From positions 29,071,614 to 29,135,613 of the forward strand of contig OY754334.1 in assembly GCA_963573305.1 (NCBI GenBank): DNA of 64,000 bases. The letters are read 5' to 3'. The notes under the pieces are model-generated. The model had not been told where the DNA came from, did no database searches, and saw only the letters and a list, made by a program, of their open reading frames with translations. Every line of letters begins with the position of its first letter. Within the stretch, counting starts at the first letter, position 1. Below, piece after piece: positions 62,891 through 64,000 of this stretch. The DNA comes from Pyrrhosoma nymphula (lineage: Eukaryota; Arthropoda; Insecta; Odonata; Coenagrionidae). Made by a program: the position numbers and the translations under genes.

Positions 62891-63450
62891 ATCTATACTC
62901 ATCACACAAGGAGTCATGGGGAATAAGCAGATAAAAGGGTAACAGCCCTTCCACACATTAGTGAATGTAGATACCATAGTGGTCAGTAGAGCAATACTCA
63001 CTTCACTACAGGTGTTTTTTGTGATACAGATTAGGACAATAGAATGAATGAGGAGAACTGCTCTAGAATTTCAAATAAATTTTAAGCAGCTATTTAAAAA
63101 ATTCATCCCCAAGGAATTTATACATGGAAGGATATACAATTTGAATTACAAGTGGATTGATTGATCAATTAATAAAGAGGCACTGAGAAGAGTAGGCGAT
63201 GATTGCAATCTCATAAGAACTCAAAAGAAAAGGAGGGACAACCTAATTCGGCATATTTTAAGATACAAGTGTCTAATGAAGACAGCCAGAAGCAGAGTAA
63301 GACCTGAGATACATGGAGCAAATAATGAATGATGAGGAAACAAAGAAATATGTACAAGTGAAGAGGCTAGCTCATAGAAGCATAGAGGTGGAAAGCTGTG
63401 TCAAATCAACCATATGGTTGACGACTAGCAATGATGATGCTGAAAAAGGC
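62890..63450 (+). pseudogene. Fifth LINE, 3' end
   Basis: Across several frames reads KRRDNLIRHILRYKCLMKTA, then EIHGANNE (expected Y-M-E-Q-I-M-N-D in the shifted frame), KKYVQVKRLAHRS and KSTIWLTTSNDDAE. This is a common 3' end of arthropod LINE ORF2, heavily decayed. Confidence 0.6.
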
Positions 63451-63534
63451 ACCATTGTGATTTAACAGGAAGTAGGACAGTTCATATATAAGCACATTCA
63501 GAATAGACATTTCACAAAGAATGAAACATATAGG

Positions 63535-63672
63535 GGCAATGGCCTGCCACGATGGAAACACCGGTTTCCAATCATTCACTGAAGTTAAGCATCGTTGGCT
63601 CGAGTTTGGTGGGGTGATCCTCTGATTCATCCGAGCAGTCGAAGCCTGTTAATTAAAATTACTACTACTATG
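63535..63672 (+). repeat. 5S rRNA-derived sequence (SINE3-type or pseudogene)
   Basis: CACCGGTTTCCAATC, ACTGAAGTTAAGCATCGTTGG and GGTGGGGTGATCC follow one another as in 5S rRNA (loop A to the internal control region). The flanks differ, and the 3' end goes into AATTAAAATTACTACTACTA. It is too diverged to be a working gene. A SINE with a 5S-derived head is the likely explanation. Confidence 0.65.
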
Positions 63673-64000
63673 AAGCATATTCTGAGGCATGTACAAAAAC
63701 TACTTTAGTCCAACTACCTGTATTGATTTTAACTTGTTCAGGAAGTAACCAATTCCATTCCATTTTAATAATTAAAAATTCTTGTATTTCCTGTGTACCT
63801 TGGCCTCTCAATGAAAAAATTTCTTCGCTTTGTGAAGTAAGGCTTTCGAAGGTAAAATCATATTCTCTAAGACATTTGAGGCCTAATACTCACATAAAAA
63901 GGGAAATACGGGCACTCAATGGACCAGAGATTCTGTTGCTCATTCCTTTTGATTTTAATGACTCATGCTGGAGGCCATTATGACTTGGGAGTGGCTTGCA

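Noticed and set aside
63535..63640. Functional 5S rRNA gene
   Set aside because: Many substitutions, altered ends, and a simple-repeat tail in place of a T-run terminator.

Overview
The window is animal nuclear DNA, AT-rich and very repeat-rich, most likely from an insect with a large genome. Coding exons are short, lie far apart, have GT-AG junctions, and sit in introns of up to 29 kb filled with transposable elements. The Caprin N-terminus reads like an insect Caprin. The order of insect cannot be told from this sequence.

Two host genes are visible, both on the minus strand. On the right (about 34.0-57.8 kb) are the last seven coding exons of a nuclear protein of the QSER1/PRR12 family (DUF4211 domain plus a Cys-x2-Cys pair in each of two adjacent exons). 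On the left are the first three coding exons of Caprin: start codon at 30489, exon 2 at 29.5-29.7 kb, and exon 3 at 69-230 after a 29.2-kb intron. All exon phases join without a break. Caprin continues past the left edge, and the upstream part of the QSER1-like gene lies past the right edge.

Nearly everything else is mobile DNA. From left to right: a repeat family with an internal tRNA-like part (1.5-2.3 kb); a long-TIR element (2.3-3.4 kb); a CR1-like LINE with an ORF1 esterase domain, interrupted by a piggyBac MITE (3.4-7.5 kb); a second LINE split by two Tigger-type elements (7.5-18.9 kb), the first carrying a transposase with one stop codon; a pogo-like element with another Tigger inside it (20.1-24.4 kb); an inverted SINE pair, hairpin elements and a 75-bp tandem repeat (25.6-28.0 kb). 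In the QSER1-like gene: piggyBac MITEs (34.4, 37.7, 51.1, 53.9 kb), a long palindrome with a ribozyme-like motif (35.6 kb), a ~163-bp tandem array (39-40.4 kb), a Penelope-like element with a GIY-YIG nuclease inserted in a LINE (43.3-45.7 kb), hAT MITEs (47.3, 49.2 kb), tRNA-derived SINEs (46.0, 49.7 kb), a foldback element (51.9-52.6 kb) and LINE remnants. Right of the first DUF4211 exon are a minisatellite, a piggyBac remnant hit by a tRNA-derived SINE, a LINE 3' remnant and a 5S rRNA-derived sequence (63.5 kb).

No operon, CRISPR array, phage or bacterial gene is present. The most unusual content is the nesting of elements, which can be undone to the base in several places, and the hammerhead-like motif at the 3' end of the Penelope-like element.
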